64,000 bases of DNA from NCBI GenBank assembly GCA_963716005.1, contig OY970285.1, forward strand, positions 434,001 to 498,000, in the 5' to 3' direction. Shown here piece by piece: positions 53,983 to 63,413 of this stretch. Below the pieces are notes generated by a model. That model was not told where the DNA came from and ran no database searches. It worked only from the letters and a program-made list of their open reading frames with translations. Position 1 is the stretch's first letter. Every line of letters starts with the position of its first letter. The position numbers were made by a program, and so were the translations under genes. The stretch is from CAVRUF01 sp963716005 (GTDB lineage Bacteria; Actinomycetota; Thermoleophilia; Gaiellales; Gaiellaceae).

Positions 53983-54246
53983 TCAGCCGCCGCTGATCGC
54001 GGTGATCACGTCTACGCGCGAGGTGGGCTCAAGCGGGTCGTCGAGGCGGGCGCGCTCGCCGTTCACGTACACGTGGATGTGGCTCCGCAGCGCCGGGCCG
54101 GGCTCGCACAGGCGGTCGCGCAGGCCGGGCCAGCGCTCGTTCAGTTGGTCGACCGCCTCGTCCACGGTGCCGGCGTCGAGCTCGAGCCTTCGCGGCAGGC
54201 CGGGGAAGAGCGGAGGCAGCGTACCCGGGAGGAAGACGTCGGCCAT
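53983..54246 (-). CDS. MoaD/ThiS-like sulfur carrier
   Basis: 87 residues. Beta-grasp fold with the C-terminal Gly-Gly required for thiocarboxylation (VDVITAISGG), ELDAGTVDEAVDQLNERWPG, and HIHVYVNGERARLDDPLEP. ATG 54246 directly follows the stop of the BNR-repeat gene, so the two are co-translated. No moaE, thiG or E1-like partner is adjacent; the partner is unknown. Confidence 0.88.
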   Translation of the reverse strand: MADVFLPGTLPPLFPGLPRRLELDAGTVDEAVDQLNERWPGLRDRLCEPGPALRSHIHVYVNGERARLDDPLEPTSRVDVITAISGG

Positions 54247-55320
54247 CTATCCGATCACCGCCACCTCGACCGACGAGACGGACGGGAGGTAGCTCGCGAC
54301 CTCCGTCCACGTGTCGCCTTCGTCGGCGCTCGCGTAGACCTGGCCCGTGCTCGTTCCAAAGTAGAGCCCGGGGACGTCGTGCGAGTCGATCGCCATTCCC
54401 TCGCGCAGGACGCCGAGGTACGCGTCGCGCTGGGGCAGGCCTCCGTCCAGCCGCTGCCAGGTCGAGCCGGCGTCGCGCGTGCGCCACACCGCCAGCCGCC
54501 CGTCCGGCACGAAGCGCGCGTGGCCGGGGTCGAGCGGGATGACGTAGAACGCGTCGCGGTCGTGCGGGTGCGCCGCGGCCGCGAAGCCGAAGTCGGTTGG
54601 AAGGCCCTCGGTGATCTCTGTCCACGTGAGTGCGCCGTCGTCGCTTCGATGCATCCCGCAGTGGTTCTGCTGGTAGAGGCGCTGCGGGTCGCTCGGCGAC
54701 ATGACCAGCTTGTGGACGCAGAAACCGACTTCCTCGTGCTCGAGCGGCCAGTCGGCGCGCAGGCCTCGGTTGCGCGGCGTCCACGACCCCCCGCCGTCGG
54801 CCGTCTCGAAGATCCCGATCCCCTGCACGATCGCCCAGAAGCGAGACGGGTCGGAGGGATCGGCAAGCGTCGCGGGGAGGCCGAGGTGGCCCGGCGGCTG
54901 GTTCTTCGGGTCGTCCCACCCTTCGCTGCCCGGCTGGCCCTCGAGCCGGCTGAGGAGCGACCACGTCTCGCCGCCGTCGCGGCTCTCGAAGATGCCCGGC
55001 GCCTCGACGCCGGCGAGCAGCCGTCCGTGGGCGGCGGTGAGCCCCGAGATCTTCGAGAGCTTGAGGTCGCCGCTCTCGTAGGCGAGGCCTTCGCTCGAGT
55101 GCTCCCACGTCTCGCCGAGGTCGCGGCTTCGCCAGACGGCGGCCCCGTGCCACTCACTTGCGGCGGCCGCGTAGATCGTTCCCGAGTCCGGGTCGTAGAT
55201 CGCCTGGTACACGGGCCAGCCCTCGCAGTAGGGCCCGCGCATGCTCCAGTCGCGCCGGTCTTCGCTCTCGAGCACGAAGAGCCCCTTGCGCGTTCCGACG
55301 AGCACGACGGTCTGTGGCAT
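54247..55320 (-). CDS. BNR/Asp-box beta-propeller protein
   Basis: 357 residues without signal peptide. Six Asp boxes define sialidase/VPS10-like propeller blades: SRDLGETW, SRDGGETW, TADGGGSW, SDDGALTW, TRDAGSTW and SADEGDTW. N-terminal VVLVGTRKGLFVLESEDR is the usual start of this cytosolic group. No Arg triad or catalytic Tyr of true sialidases is evident. It pairs with the MoaD-like gene; the pairing suggests a joint function that is not known. Confidence 0.85.
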   Translation of the reverse strand: MPQTVVLVGTRKGLFVLESEDRRDWSMRGPYCEGWPVYQAIYDPDSGTIYAAAASEWHGAAVWRSRDLGETWEHSSEGLAYESGDLKLSKISGLTAAHGRLLAGVEAPGIFESRDGGETWSLLSRLEGQPGSEGWDDPKNQPPGHLGLPATLADPSDPSRFWAIVQGIGIFETADGGGSWTPRNRGLRADWPLEHEEVGFCVHKLVMSPSDPQRLYQQNHCGMHRSDDGALTWTEITEGLPTDFGFAAAAHPHDRDAFYVIPLDPGHARFVPDGRLAVWRTRDAGSTWQRLDGGLPQRDAYLGVLREGMAIDSHDVPGLYFGTSTGQVYASADEGDTWTEVASYLPSVSSVEVAVIG

Positions 55321-55361
55321 CCCTCACCTCCGTTGCGACGGTTCAACCGCCTGGCTCGATC

Positions 55362-58300
55362 CTAGCGAGGCGCTTCGCCGCCGAGCAGGGCGCGGGTCTC
55401 GGCTGCGTGGGTGTCGAGGCGCAGCGCGTCGAAGCACGCCACGGCTCGCGTGAGCTCGGCCTCGCTCTCATGGACGATGCCGAGCGCGCGCAGGAAGAAC
55501 GGCTCCAGATACGTGCCGCGCCGTGGGGGCGGCCAGTTCTCCACGTCCTCCGTGCGACCGAGCGCGCCGAACGCATCGAGCCTCGCCGAGAGCGTCGCGA
55601 GCAAGAGCCACGCCCGGTGCCAGCCGCGATCCGGCAGCGGCTCCGCGACCAGGCTCTCGACCGTCTCCAGGTCTCCGCGGAGGAGGGCGAGCCGGATTCG
55701 CGGCGTGTCGAGCGTGTGGCCGAATCCCTCAACCCGGAAGTCGTCGGCGGCCGCCTCGAGCTCGCGAGCACGGTCGGGATCGCCCAGCCGGAGCGCCGCG
55801 ACGGCGGAAACCAGGAGGATGCGCGGGCTCCGCATGCACGGCGTGTCGCGGTTGCCGAGGACGACGGTCTCGACGCGGTCGCGGAAGCCGTCGATCGTTC
55901 CCCAGCCGCCGGCGAGCTCCTCCAGCTCGGTTTGCACGGCGAGCCCGTGGATGCGGTGATGGGGCGTGAGCTCGCGGACGATCTCGTTGTGCTTCTCCGC
56001 GAGCCGGCGTGCCTCGCCGAAGTACCCGAGCCAGACGCAGCCGGTGATGGGGGCGTAGTGGATGTCCGCGACGTGGTCGGGATCGTGGATCTGGTCGAGC
56101 AGCTCGAAGCGCCGCTCCTCGAAGGCCCGGCCGAGATCCGGCTCGCCCGCGACCCAGCTCGTGATCCCGCGCGCGTCCCATGCGTACGAGCGGAGCTCAG
56201 GATCGCCGAGCCGCTCCGCGATCTCGCTCGCCTCCCGAGCCGCGTCGGCGGAACCGTCGGGCGCCCAGACGCAGCGTGCGATCAGCGCGCGGGCGCGTGA
56301 AGCGCTATCCGGCTCGGCGAGCTCGAGTGCCCGGTCGATCCACCCGTCCACGAGCTCGCGCTCGGGCCGGGTGCGCCACATGCCGGTTCGCATCGCGGTC
56401 TCGGCGGCGAGGTCGGCGTACAGCTCGGCGGTCGTGGCCCGGTCGCTGCTCAGCTCGATCGCGCGCATTTGAGCGTCGAGGAACGCGTCGCCGTCGTGGC
56501 GCAGCGCCTGCGCGCGGCCGATGCGGCGCCAGATCGCAAGCTCGGCACTCTCGTCGGCGGTGAGCTCGAGCGCCCGCTGGAGCATCGCGATCGCGTCCTC
56601 CAGCTCGTAGCGGCGGACGGCGAGCTCCGACGCCCGCAGGAGCCAATGGACGGCGCGTTCCCGCAGCCGCACGGCGTCCGGGTTCGCGGGATCCTCCGGC
56701 CGCACCGCGTCGGCGTAGTGCTGGGCGAGGAGCGCAGCGTGCTCGTCGCGGCCCGCACCGGCCTCTTCGAGCCAGTCCGCAAACTGTGCGTGGAGGCGCG
56801 CCCGCTCGGGCGACGTCAGCGACCCGTAGGCGACCTCCCAGGTGAGCGCGTGCTTGAACGCGAACTCGCGCTCGCCCTCGAGCGCCGAGCCGGAGCGGCG
56901 CCTGATGAAGTCGCGCGCCTCGAGGAGGTCGAGCTCCGGGACGGCCCCGTCGAGCAGTTCCACGAGCGGCGCGCGCCAGAAGACACGGCCGATCACCGAC
57001 GCCGCCTGGAGCGCGGCCTTCTGGATCGGGGGAAGGAGGTCGATGCGGCCGGCGAGCACCCCCTGCACCGAGTCCGGGATCTGGTCCACGTGCGCGGCGG
57101 CCTGGGCGAGCTCTTCCAGGAAGAACGGGTTTCCCTCGGCCCGGTCGAGCACCTCGGAACGCCGGGCCTCCGGAACGTCGTCGCCCACGAGCTCGAGGAG
57201 GAGCTCCGCCTCGCTGCGGGGGAGAGGCTCGAGCCAGACGGTCAGGGCGTCGGGCCGGCGTCCCCACGCGGGGCGCGTGTCGAGCAACTCCGGCCGGGAC
57301 GTGGCCAGGAGCAGCAGCGGGCCTTGCACCTCGGAGTGCAGCCGCTCGACGAGATCGAGCAGCGCCTCCTGCGCCCAGTGGAGATCCTCGAGGAGCACGA
57401 CGACGGGGCCTTCCGCCGCGAGGCGGCCGAAGAACGCGGCCCACGCCTCTTCCAGGCGCTCGCGGGCGGCGAGCGGGTGCACTTCGGGCGAGTCGAGCCC
57501 GAGCGTGAGCCCGAGGATGCGCTGCTCGCCCAGCCGTGCGAGCACGACCTCGGGCTGATCCGTATCCAGCAGGCCGAGCTCCTGGCGGAGCACGTCGCTC
57601 AGCGGTTGGTAGGTGATGCCGCGGCCGTACGGGACGCAGCGTCCCGAACGAACGCGCGGCTCCGGCGCTTCGCCGGCGAGGCGCTCGCCCAGCTCGCGAA
57701 CGAGGCGTGTCTTTCCGACCCCCGCGTCTCCGGCCACCGTCACCAGGTACGGGCGGCCGTCGGCGATGCACGCCCGGTACGCGGCGTCGAGCGCCGAGAG
57801 CTCGCGGCTGCGGCCGACGAACGCGGCCCGCCGGCCCGCGCCCGGGCGCCTGGTCGTGGCTCGCTCGGCGAGGAGTTCCCCGGCGGGTCCGAATTCGAAC
57901 GCAACCGCGGTTGCCGCGAGCGCGCGCGGGCCGACGAGGATCGTGCCGGCGTCGGCGCTCTGCGCGAGGCGCGTCGCGGTCTCGACCGCCGCGCCCACCA
58001 CGCTCGACCCGCCGTCGCCCGACGCGAACACCGCGTCGCCGGACTCGATGCCGATCCGAACCGTTCCTGCCCCTCGGCGGATCGCGAGCGCCGCGTTCAG
58101 CGCGCGGACCGCGTCGTCCTCGTGGATCGCCGGCACGCCGAACGCCGCCGTGATCGTCTCCCCGACCACGGCTTCGATCCGTCCGCCTCGCCACGGCGAC
58201 CTCGCTCTCGACGGTCGCGCGGAAGCGCTCGAGCAGGGCGCGGACTTGCTCCGGATCTCCATGAGCGGCCAGGCCCGCCGCGAGTACCGTGACGAGCTTG

Positions 58301-59094
58301 AGCTCGTCACGCGCGGGCGCCGACGCGGACAGGCGTGGCCGACCCGGTAGATCGAGCGCGGGATCCTGGCGGAGGATCGCCCGCTCCAGCTCCTGGAGGT
58401 CGGCGCCCGGCTCGATCCCGAGCTCGGCGACGAGCGACTCGCGGCCCGCGCGGTAGGCGGCGAGCGCCTCGGCCTGGCGGCCGGAGCGGTAGAGCGCCGT
58501 CATCAGCTGGCCGCGGACCCGCTCGCGCAGCGGATGCTCGGCGACGAGCGCCTCGAGCTCGCCGGTGAGCGCCGCGTGCCGGCCCTGGGCGAGCTCGGCC
58601 TCCATGAGCTCCTCGACGGCCGCGAGCCGCAGCTCGGAAAGGCGCGCGATCTCGTGGCGGGCGAACGACTCGTAGGCGACGTCTACGAGCGCGGGGCCGC
58701 GCCAGATCTCGATCGCCTTGCGCAGGGTCTCCGCCGCCCTGGCCGGATCGCCCGCGCGAAGCGCCTCACGTCCCTGGCGGAGCAGATCCTCGAACCGTCG
58801 CGCGTCGACCTCGTCGTCACCCGCCTCGAGGACGTATCCCGGTGCGCGTGTGACGATCCTCGCGCTCGCCGGGCCGAGCGCCCGCCGAAGCTGCGAGACC
58901 CGGACACGGAGCGCCGCCTTCCCGCTGCCGGGCTGCGCCTCGCCCCAGAGCTCGTCCAGCAGAACCTCCTCCGGGACGACCTCGTTCGCGCGGATGAGGA
59001 GCGCGGCCAGGAGGGCGCGCTGCTTCTCGCCGCGGAGGGGAATCGAGTGCCCCTCGTCGACGATTTCGAGCGGCCCCAGGATGTGGAAGTCCAT
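55362..59094 (-). pseudogene. BTAD-cyclase-ATPase transcriptional regulator, single +1 frameshift
   Basis: ATG 59094. 1243 residues after removal of one base near 58190 (3732 bp). Residues 1-95: OmpR-like winged helix (FHILGPLEIVDEGHSIPLRG). ~100-245: BTAD helices (AYRAGRESLVAELGIEPG). ~265-410: class III nucleotide cyclase-like domain (GGRIEAVVGETITAAFG), metal-binding Asp absent. ~430-700: AAA/STAND ATPase (VAGDAGVGKTRLVREL, VVVLLEDLHWAQEA). C-terminal TPR-like repeats. A LAL/AfsR-type regulator, divergent from the peroxiredoxin gene (94-bp gap). Confidence 0.88.
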
Positions 59095-59188
59095 TCTTGA
59101 CCCGGGACGCTACACCCGTTCGCCGGCCGTTACCGCCTCGTTACCGGAGGGCGCGATCCTGGCCTCCGTCAACGAAGAAGGAGGAACC

Positions 59189-59839
59189 ATGGAGAACGCG
59201 TACGCCACGGCCGCAGCGTTGCGGCTCGGTGACGAGGCGCCCGACTTCACGGCGGAGACGACCGAGGGCCGGCTCCGGTTCCACGAGTACCTCGGCGACT
59301 CGTGGGGCGTGCTCTTTTCCCACCCGAAGGACTTCACGCCGGTGTGCACGACCGAGCTCGGAGCCGTCGCGAAGCTGAAGCCCGAGTTCGACAAGCGGGG
59401 CGTGAAGGTCATGGGCCTGAGCGTCGACCCGCTCGACTCGCACGAGCTCTGGGCCAGGGACATCGAGGAGGTGACGGGCCAGAAGCTGAACTTCCCGCTC
59501 GTCGCCGACTCCGACCGGGAGGTCGCGGACCTCTACGGGATGATCCACCCGAACGCGAGCGACACGATGACCGTCCGCTCGGTCTTCGTCATCGGGCCGG
59601 ACAAGAAGATCAAGCTGACGCTCACCTACCCGGCGTCGACCGGGCGCGACTTCGGCGAGATCCTGCGGGCGATCGACTCGCTCCAGCTGACCGCGAGCCA
59701 CAGGGTCGCGACGCCCGCCGACTGGCGCCGCGGCGAGGACGTCATCATCACGCCGGCCGTCCCGGACGGCGAGGCCGCGGAGCTCTTCCCCGGCTACGTC
59801 ACCGTGAAGCCGTACCTGCGGACGACCCCGCAGCCGTGA
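59189..59839 (+). CDS. 1-Cys peroxiredoxin (Prx6 family)
   Basis: 216 residues from ATG 59189 with AAGGAGGA upstream. Reduces peroxides. Peroxidatic Cys in SHPKDFTPVCTTEL, catalytic Arg in TVRSVFVIGPDKKIK; long C-terminal domain (ATPADWRRGEDVIITPAV, GYVTVKPYLRTTPQP) typical of Prx6. The last 44 bases are duplicated as a remnant at 48231-48293. It is coupled to a small HTH-like gene by GTGA. Confidence 0.95.
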   Translation: MENAYATAAALRLGDEAPDFTAETTEGRLRFHEYLGDSWGVLFSHPKDFTPVCTTELGAVAKLKPEFDKRGVKVMGLSVDPLDSHELWARDIEEVTGQKLNFPLVADSDREVADLYGMIHPNASDTMTVRSVFVIGPDKKIKLTLTYPASTGRDFGEILRAIDSLQLTASHRVATPADWRRGEDVIITPAVPDGEAAELFPGYVTVKPYLRTTPQP

Positions 59840-60084
59840 GCCTCGAGGATCCCGGAGCGTCGCGGCCAGAATCGCGCCGCGTCGCTCCGGTCACCCTCGA
59901 GCTGCTCGAGTGGGTGGCCGAGCGTGAACGGACGTACGCCGAGACGATCGATGCCTGGCGGACGACCTGCCCTCGCCTGAGCGCCTGGGAGGACGCACTC
60001 GCCGACGGTTTTGTCGAGGTCGCTCCAGGCGCGAACGTGACGCTGACGAGGCGAGGCCGACGGGCGCTGCGCGGGCCCCGCTAG
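59836..60084 (+). CDS. Small winged-helix-like protein
   Basis: 82 residues from GTG 59836, overlapping the peroxiredoxin stop. VTLELLEWVAERERTYAETI, DAWRTTCPRLSAWEDALADG, FVEVAP, VTLTRRGRRALRG: helix-turn-wing spacing like DNA-binding domains of small regulators (and of methyltransferase-associated HTH). One Cys. Possible redox-responsive regulator of the peroxiredoxin gene, but that is inference. Confidence 0.6.
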   Translation: MSLEDPGASRPESRRVAPVTLELLEWVAERERTYAETIDAWRTTCPRLSAWEDALADGFVEVAPGANVTLTRRGRRALRGPR

Positions 60085-60359
60085 GCCGCCTGGTGCGCGA
60101 ACCGCTTGGCCGAGCGGGCCTTCAGCTTCTCGATCTCGACCTCGCGGTTCTTCGGCGGCGCGTTCGTCACGAGCTCGTCCATGAGCTGCGCGACGTCAAC
60201 GGCAATCCGGTCGATCGCGCTGTAGAACGCCGCCTCGTTCGCGCGCGACGGCTTGTTGTAGCCGCTGAGCTTGCGAACGAACTGGAGCGCCGCGTCGCGG
60301 ATCTCGTCCTCGGTCACCGGCGGGTCGAAGTTGTGAAGCGTTCTGATGTTTCTGCACAT
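60081..60359 (-). CDS. DUF2277 family protein
   Basis: 92 residues. Matches the well-conserved DUF2277 pattern: MCRNIRTLHNFDPPVTEDEI, AALQFVRKLSGYNKPSRANE, VTNAPPKNREVEIEKLKAR. Function unknown; family is widespread in actinobacteria. Ends 4 bp inside the convergent small HTH gene (shared CTAG). Confidence 0.9.
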   Translation of the reverse strand: MCRNIRTLHNFDPPVTEDEIRDAALQFVRKLSGYNKPSRANEAAFYSAIDRIAVDVAQLMDELVTNAPPKNREVEIEKLKARSAKRFAHQAA

Positions 60360-60383
60360 GGCGATGATCGTAGCTCGCCGGTG

Positions 60384-60890
60384 CTAGCACACGACCTCGT
60401 TCTCCCAGCTGACCGTGAGGCTCGACCTGAGCTTGGTCGGCCAGTAGATGGTGAGAACGGTGAACGTGTAAGACCCCGGCTTCCAACGTCCGTCGGAGCA
60501 GGCGAGCGACTTGTGGGGATGGTGCCCCTCCGGTCGCGGCACCGTGTCGGCCGCGCGAATCCTGAAGCCGAAATGTGGGCGTCCCTCGTGGCAGTTGCGC
60601 ACCACGCCCGTTCGCCCGCGAAGCATTTTCCTCTGACCGCCGTTGGGACTCACGTAGGTGAGGATGGCGCCGACTCGGAGGCGCCGGTATTGATCGCAGG
60701 CGAGCTTCTCGCCCAGCCAACCACCTCGTAGATCGACCTTCTTCTGCGTTACTGCGACGCCGCTCAAGACGTGAAGGCCGTCCAGCTCGACCTCTCCGAT
60801 CGCGCTGGGGGGATGAGCGGCGTAAGCGGCCGGGCAGGTCGCGAGCAGCCCAACCCCGACGACTGCTGAGGCGATTACCGATCGGAACAT
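60384..60890 (-). CDS. Secreted protein of unknown function
   Basis: 168 residues from ATG 60890 with AAAGGGGAAG upstream. Sec signal peptide (FRSVIASAVVGVGLLATCPA, cleavage near AAYAAHPPS). The mature domain is beta-rich with Cys pairs (KLACDQYRR, VRNCHEGRP, SLACSDGRW, NEVVC) that could form disulfides, and a His-rich GHHPHKSLA. No family is recognised. Codon choice is less GC3-biased than its neighbours, which may point to recent acquisition. Confidence 0.75.
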   Translation of the reverse strand: MFRSVIASAVVGVGLLATCPAAYAAHPPSAIGEVELDGLHVLSGVAVTQKKVDLRGGWLGEKLACDQYRRLRVGAILTYVSPNGGQRKMLRGRTGVVRNCHEGRPHFGFRIRAADTVPRPEGHHPHKSLACSDGRWKPGSYTFTVLTIYWPTKLRSSLTVSWENEVVC

Positions 60891-61025
60891 GGCTTCCCCT
60901 TTCGGTTCTGACCCCAGGCCGAACATAAGTCACACTTGCCACTAGATCAAGGTCGGGTCACCTGCTTCGCCCAGCCCCACGTGATCGTCAGTCGCCGGCC
61001 GAGTTCCGACTGGCAAGCTGGAGGG

Positions 61026-61922
61026 ATGAGCGAGCTGGCCATCCGCCTGCGCGGCGCCGTCAAGCGCTACGGCCCGATCACCGCCGTGAACGGGCTCGAC
61101 CTCGACGTTCCCGAGGGGACGTGCGTCGGCCTGCTCGGGCCCAACGGCGCGGGGAAGTCGACCACGATGCGTCTCCTCACGGCGCAGGCAATCGCCGACG
61201 AGGGCGAGCTCGAGGTGCTCGGCTACAAGCTTCCGCAGGAGTCCAAGATCGCTCGCGCGCAGTGCGGCGTCGTGCCGCAACTCGACAACCTCGACGTGAC
61301 GCTGACCGTGGAGCAGAACCTGCTCGTCTTCACGCACCTCTACCGCGTGCCGCGCCACGAGCGCCGCGCCGCGATCGAGGCCGGGCTGAAGATGGCGCGC
61401 CTCGTCGACCGGCGCGACACCCGGGTGGACAAGCTCTCCGGCGGGATGCGCCGGCGGCTCCTGATCGCCCGCGCGCTCGTCCATCGCCCGCGGCTCGTGC
61501 TCCTCGACGAGCCGACCGTCGGGCTCGACCCGCAGGTGCGCCAGGAGCTCTGGGCGCTGATCGACGCTCTGCGCGCCGAGGGCACCACGATCCTCATGTC
61601 GACGCACTACATCGAAGAGGCCGAGCGGCTCGCGGACACCGTGATGATCATGTCCCACGGGAGCGCCGTCGCCTCCGGGCCGCCCGGCGAGCTGATCCGC
61701 GAGCACGCCGGGCGCGAGGCGGTCGAGGTCTACGGCCCGCCGGACAAGCTCGCCGAGACGGAGAAGACCGCGCAGGCCGCCGGCCTTCGCACGCGTCGCA
61801 CGGGCACGAGCGTCTCGGTGCTCGGCGTCGAGGACGCGGACGGCCGCGCGCCCGAGGGCGAGCGCCGCCAGCCGAATCTCGAGGACGTCTTCGTGCTCCT
61901 GACCGGAGAGGAGATCCAGTAG
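61026..61922 (+). CDS. ABC-2 type exporter ATPase (NodI/DrrA-like)
   Basis: 298 residues from ATG 61026 with GGAGGG upstream; an ATG 30 codons earlier lacks support. Walker A GLLGPNGAGKSTTMRLL, Q-loop VVPQLDNLDVTLTVEQNL, signature KLSGGMRRRLLIARALVHRP, Walker B LVLLDEPTVGLDPQVR, H-loop MSTHYIEEAERLAD. The C-terminal ~80 residues are the DrrA/NodI extension (NLEDVFVLLTGEEIQ). Stop TAG overlaps the permease GTG. Substrate unknown: polysaccharide, lipid or antibiotic. Confidence 0.93.
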   Translation: MSELAIRLRGAVKRYGPITAVNGLDLDVPEGTCVGLLGPNGAGKSTTMRLLTAQAIADEGELEVLGYKLPQESKIARAQCGVVPQLDNLDVTLTVEQNLLVFTHLYRVPRHERRAAIEAGLKMARLVDRRDTRVDKLSGGMRRRLLIARALVHRPRLVLLDEPTVGLDPQVRQELWALIDALRAEGTTILMSTHYIEEAERLADTVMIMSHGSAVASGPPGELIREHAGREAVEVYGPPDKLAETEKTAQAAGLRTRRTGTSVSVLGVEDADGRAPEGERRQPNLEDVFVLLTGEEIQ

Positions 61923-62719
61923 TGGTCACGCGCGTCGCGCAGCCGATCAAGCTCGGCCGCCTCGAGCGTGCGGCCATCACGGGCGTGCTCGTGCGCGAGG
62001 TCGTGAACTTCTCGTCGTTCTGGCGCTCGTCGGCGTTCTCGTCGACGGTCGAGCCGACCATCTACCTGCTCGCGTTCGGCTTCGGCTTCGGGTCGCTCGT
62101 CGCCACGGTCGGCGGCTACGACTACGTGGACTTCGTCGGCACGGGGATCGTCGCGACCGCCGTCCTCTTCTCGAGCGCGTTCCCGGCCATGTTCGGGACG
62201 TTCGTCAAGTACAAGTTCCAGCGCACGTACGACGCGATCCTGGCCGCGCCCGTGGACACGGAGGAGCTCGTCACCGCCGAGGCGCTCTGGATCTCGCTGC
62301 GGACGAGCGTCTTCGGCTGCGTGCCGATGGTCGTCGCGATCTTCTTCGGGCTCGACCCGTCGTGGGGGATGCTGCTCGTCCCCGGGATCGCGTTCATCTC
62401 GGGCTTCGGCTGGGCCAACTTCGGGATCGCGATCGCCGGCTTCGCGAAGAGCTTCGAAAATTTCAACTACATCGTTTCCGCCGTCCTGACCCCGCTCTTC
62501 CTCGTGGCCGGGACGTTCTTCCCGATCGACAACCTGCCGGAGTGGGCGCAGGTCATCGCGAACTTCAATCCGCTCTACCAGTGCGTCGAGCTCGTCCGCG
62601 CGGCCGTGTTCGGCCTGATCGGCTGGGACGACCTCGCCCGCGTCGGCTACCTGGTCGCGTTCGGCCTCGTGATGTGGCGCATCGCGATCCATGCGATGAC
62701 GCAGAAGCTCGTCGACTAG
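61922..62719 (+). CDS. ABC-2 type exporter permease
   Basis: 265 residues from GTG 61922. Six membrane helices with NodJ/DrrB features: VREVVNFSSFWRSSAFSSTV (N-terminal), PTIYLLAFGFGFGSLVATVG, GIVATAVLFSSAFPAMFGTF, and the conserved FAKSFENFNYIVSAVLTPLF, LVAGTFFPIDNLPEWAQVIA, FNPLYQCVELVRAAVFG. It forms a dimeric exporter with the preceding ATPase. The next gene follows after 2 bp. Confidence 0.92.
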   Translation: MVTRVAQPIKLGRLERAAITGVLVREVVNFSSFWRSSAFSSTVEPTIYLLAFGFGFGSLVATVGGYDYVDFVGTGIVATAVLFSSAFPAMFGTFVKYKFQRTYDAILAAPVDTEELVTAEALWISLRTSVFGCVPMVVAIFFGLDPSWGMLLVPGIAFISGFGWANFGIAIAGFAKSFENFNYIVSAVLTPLFLVAGTFFPIDNLPEWAQVIANFNPLYQCVELVRAAVFGLIGWDDLARVGYLVAFGLVMWRIAIHAMTQKLVD

Positions 62720-62721
62720 CG

Positions 62722-63393
62722 ATGACCTGGATCGTCGCGCTCGGAGACCGGAACACCGACTACCTGACGCACCGCGAGATCGACGCGGCGCTCGCGCTCT
62801 TTCCCGACGACGTGGAGGCCGGCTGGGTCGCGACCGACTCGGGGCCGGAGCTCGACGGCGCAGCGGCCGTCTGGCTGCTTCCGGGGACGCCGTACCGCGA
62901 CGAGGGCTCGGCCTTCGCGGCGATCGGCCACTGCCTCGAGACGGGGACGCCGTTCCTCGGCACCTGCGGCGGGTTCCAGTACGCGTGCCTCCACCTGGCG
63001 CGGCGGTTCGGCGCCGACGCGCGCCACGCCGAGACCGACCCGGACGCCGACGACCAGGCGATCGTGCCGCTCGCGTGCTCGCTCTACGGGGAGACGCGCG
63101 AGGTCACGCCGGTCGCGGGCACGCGCCTTGCGGCCATCTGCGGGGACGAGCCGTTCGAGGGGTTCCACTGGTGCGGCTACGGGCTCGCCGACCGAACCGC
63201 CGGACTGCTGGCCGCGAACGGCGTCGTCATCTCCGCGACCGCGCCGGACGCCGGAGTGGAGGCGATCGAGTTGCCCGGTCACCCGTTCTTCCTCTCCACC
63301 GCGTTCCAGCCGCAGGTCGGCTCGAGCGACTCCGGGCGGCTGCACCCGCTGCTCGACGCGCTCCTCGACACGGCTCGCGTTCCGGCGGAGTAG
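62722..63393 (+). CDS. CTP synthase C-terminal-like amidotransferase
   Basis: 223 residues. Class-I glutamine amidotransferase resembling the C-terminal half of CTP synthase without its synthase half: IVALGDRNTDYLTHREIDAA, FLGTCGGFQYACLHLARRFG (nucleophile Cys), IELPGHPFFLSTAFQPQVGS (His). This matches the group named CTP synthase C-terminal region-related (seleno)protein, whose members may carry Sec at the CxG site; here the site is an ordinary TGC Cys. Translationally close to the exporter permease (2-bp gap). Substrate unknown. Confidence 0.82.
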   Translation: MTWIVALGDRNTDYLTHREIDAALALFPDDVEAGWVATDSGPELDGAAAVWLLPGTPYRDEGSAFAAIGHCLETGTPFLGTCGGFQYACLHLARRFGADARHAETDPDADDQAIVPLACSLYGETREVTPVAGTRLAAICGDEPFEGFHWCGYGLADRTAGLLAANGVVISATAPDAGVEAIELPGHPFFLSTAFQPQVGSSDSGRLHPLLDALLDTARVPAE

Positions 63394-63413
63394 AACCGAC
63401 CTACAATTCGCCG

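Noticed and set aside
62722..63393. Selenocysteine at the amidotransferase nucleophile
   Set aside because: The nucleophile codon in GTCGGFQ is TGC, an ordinary Cys, with no in-frame TGA.
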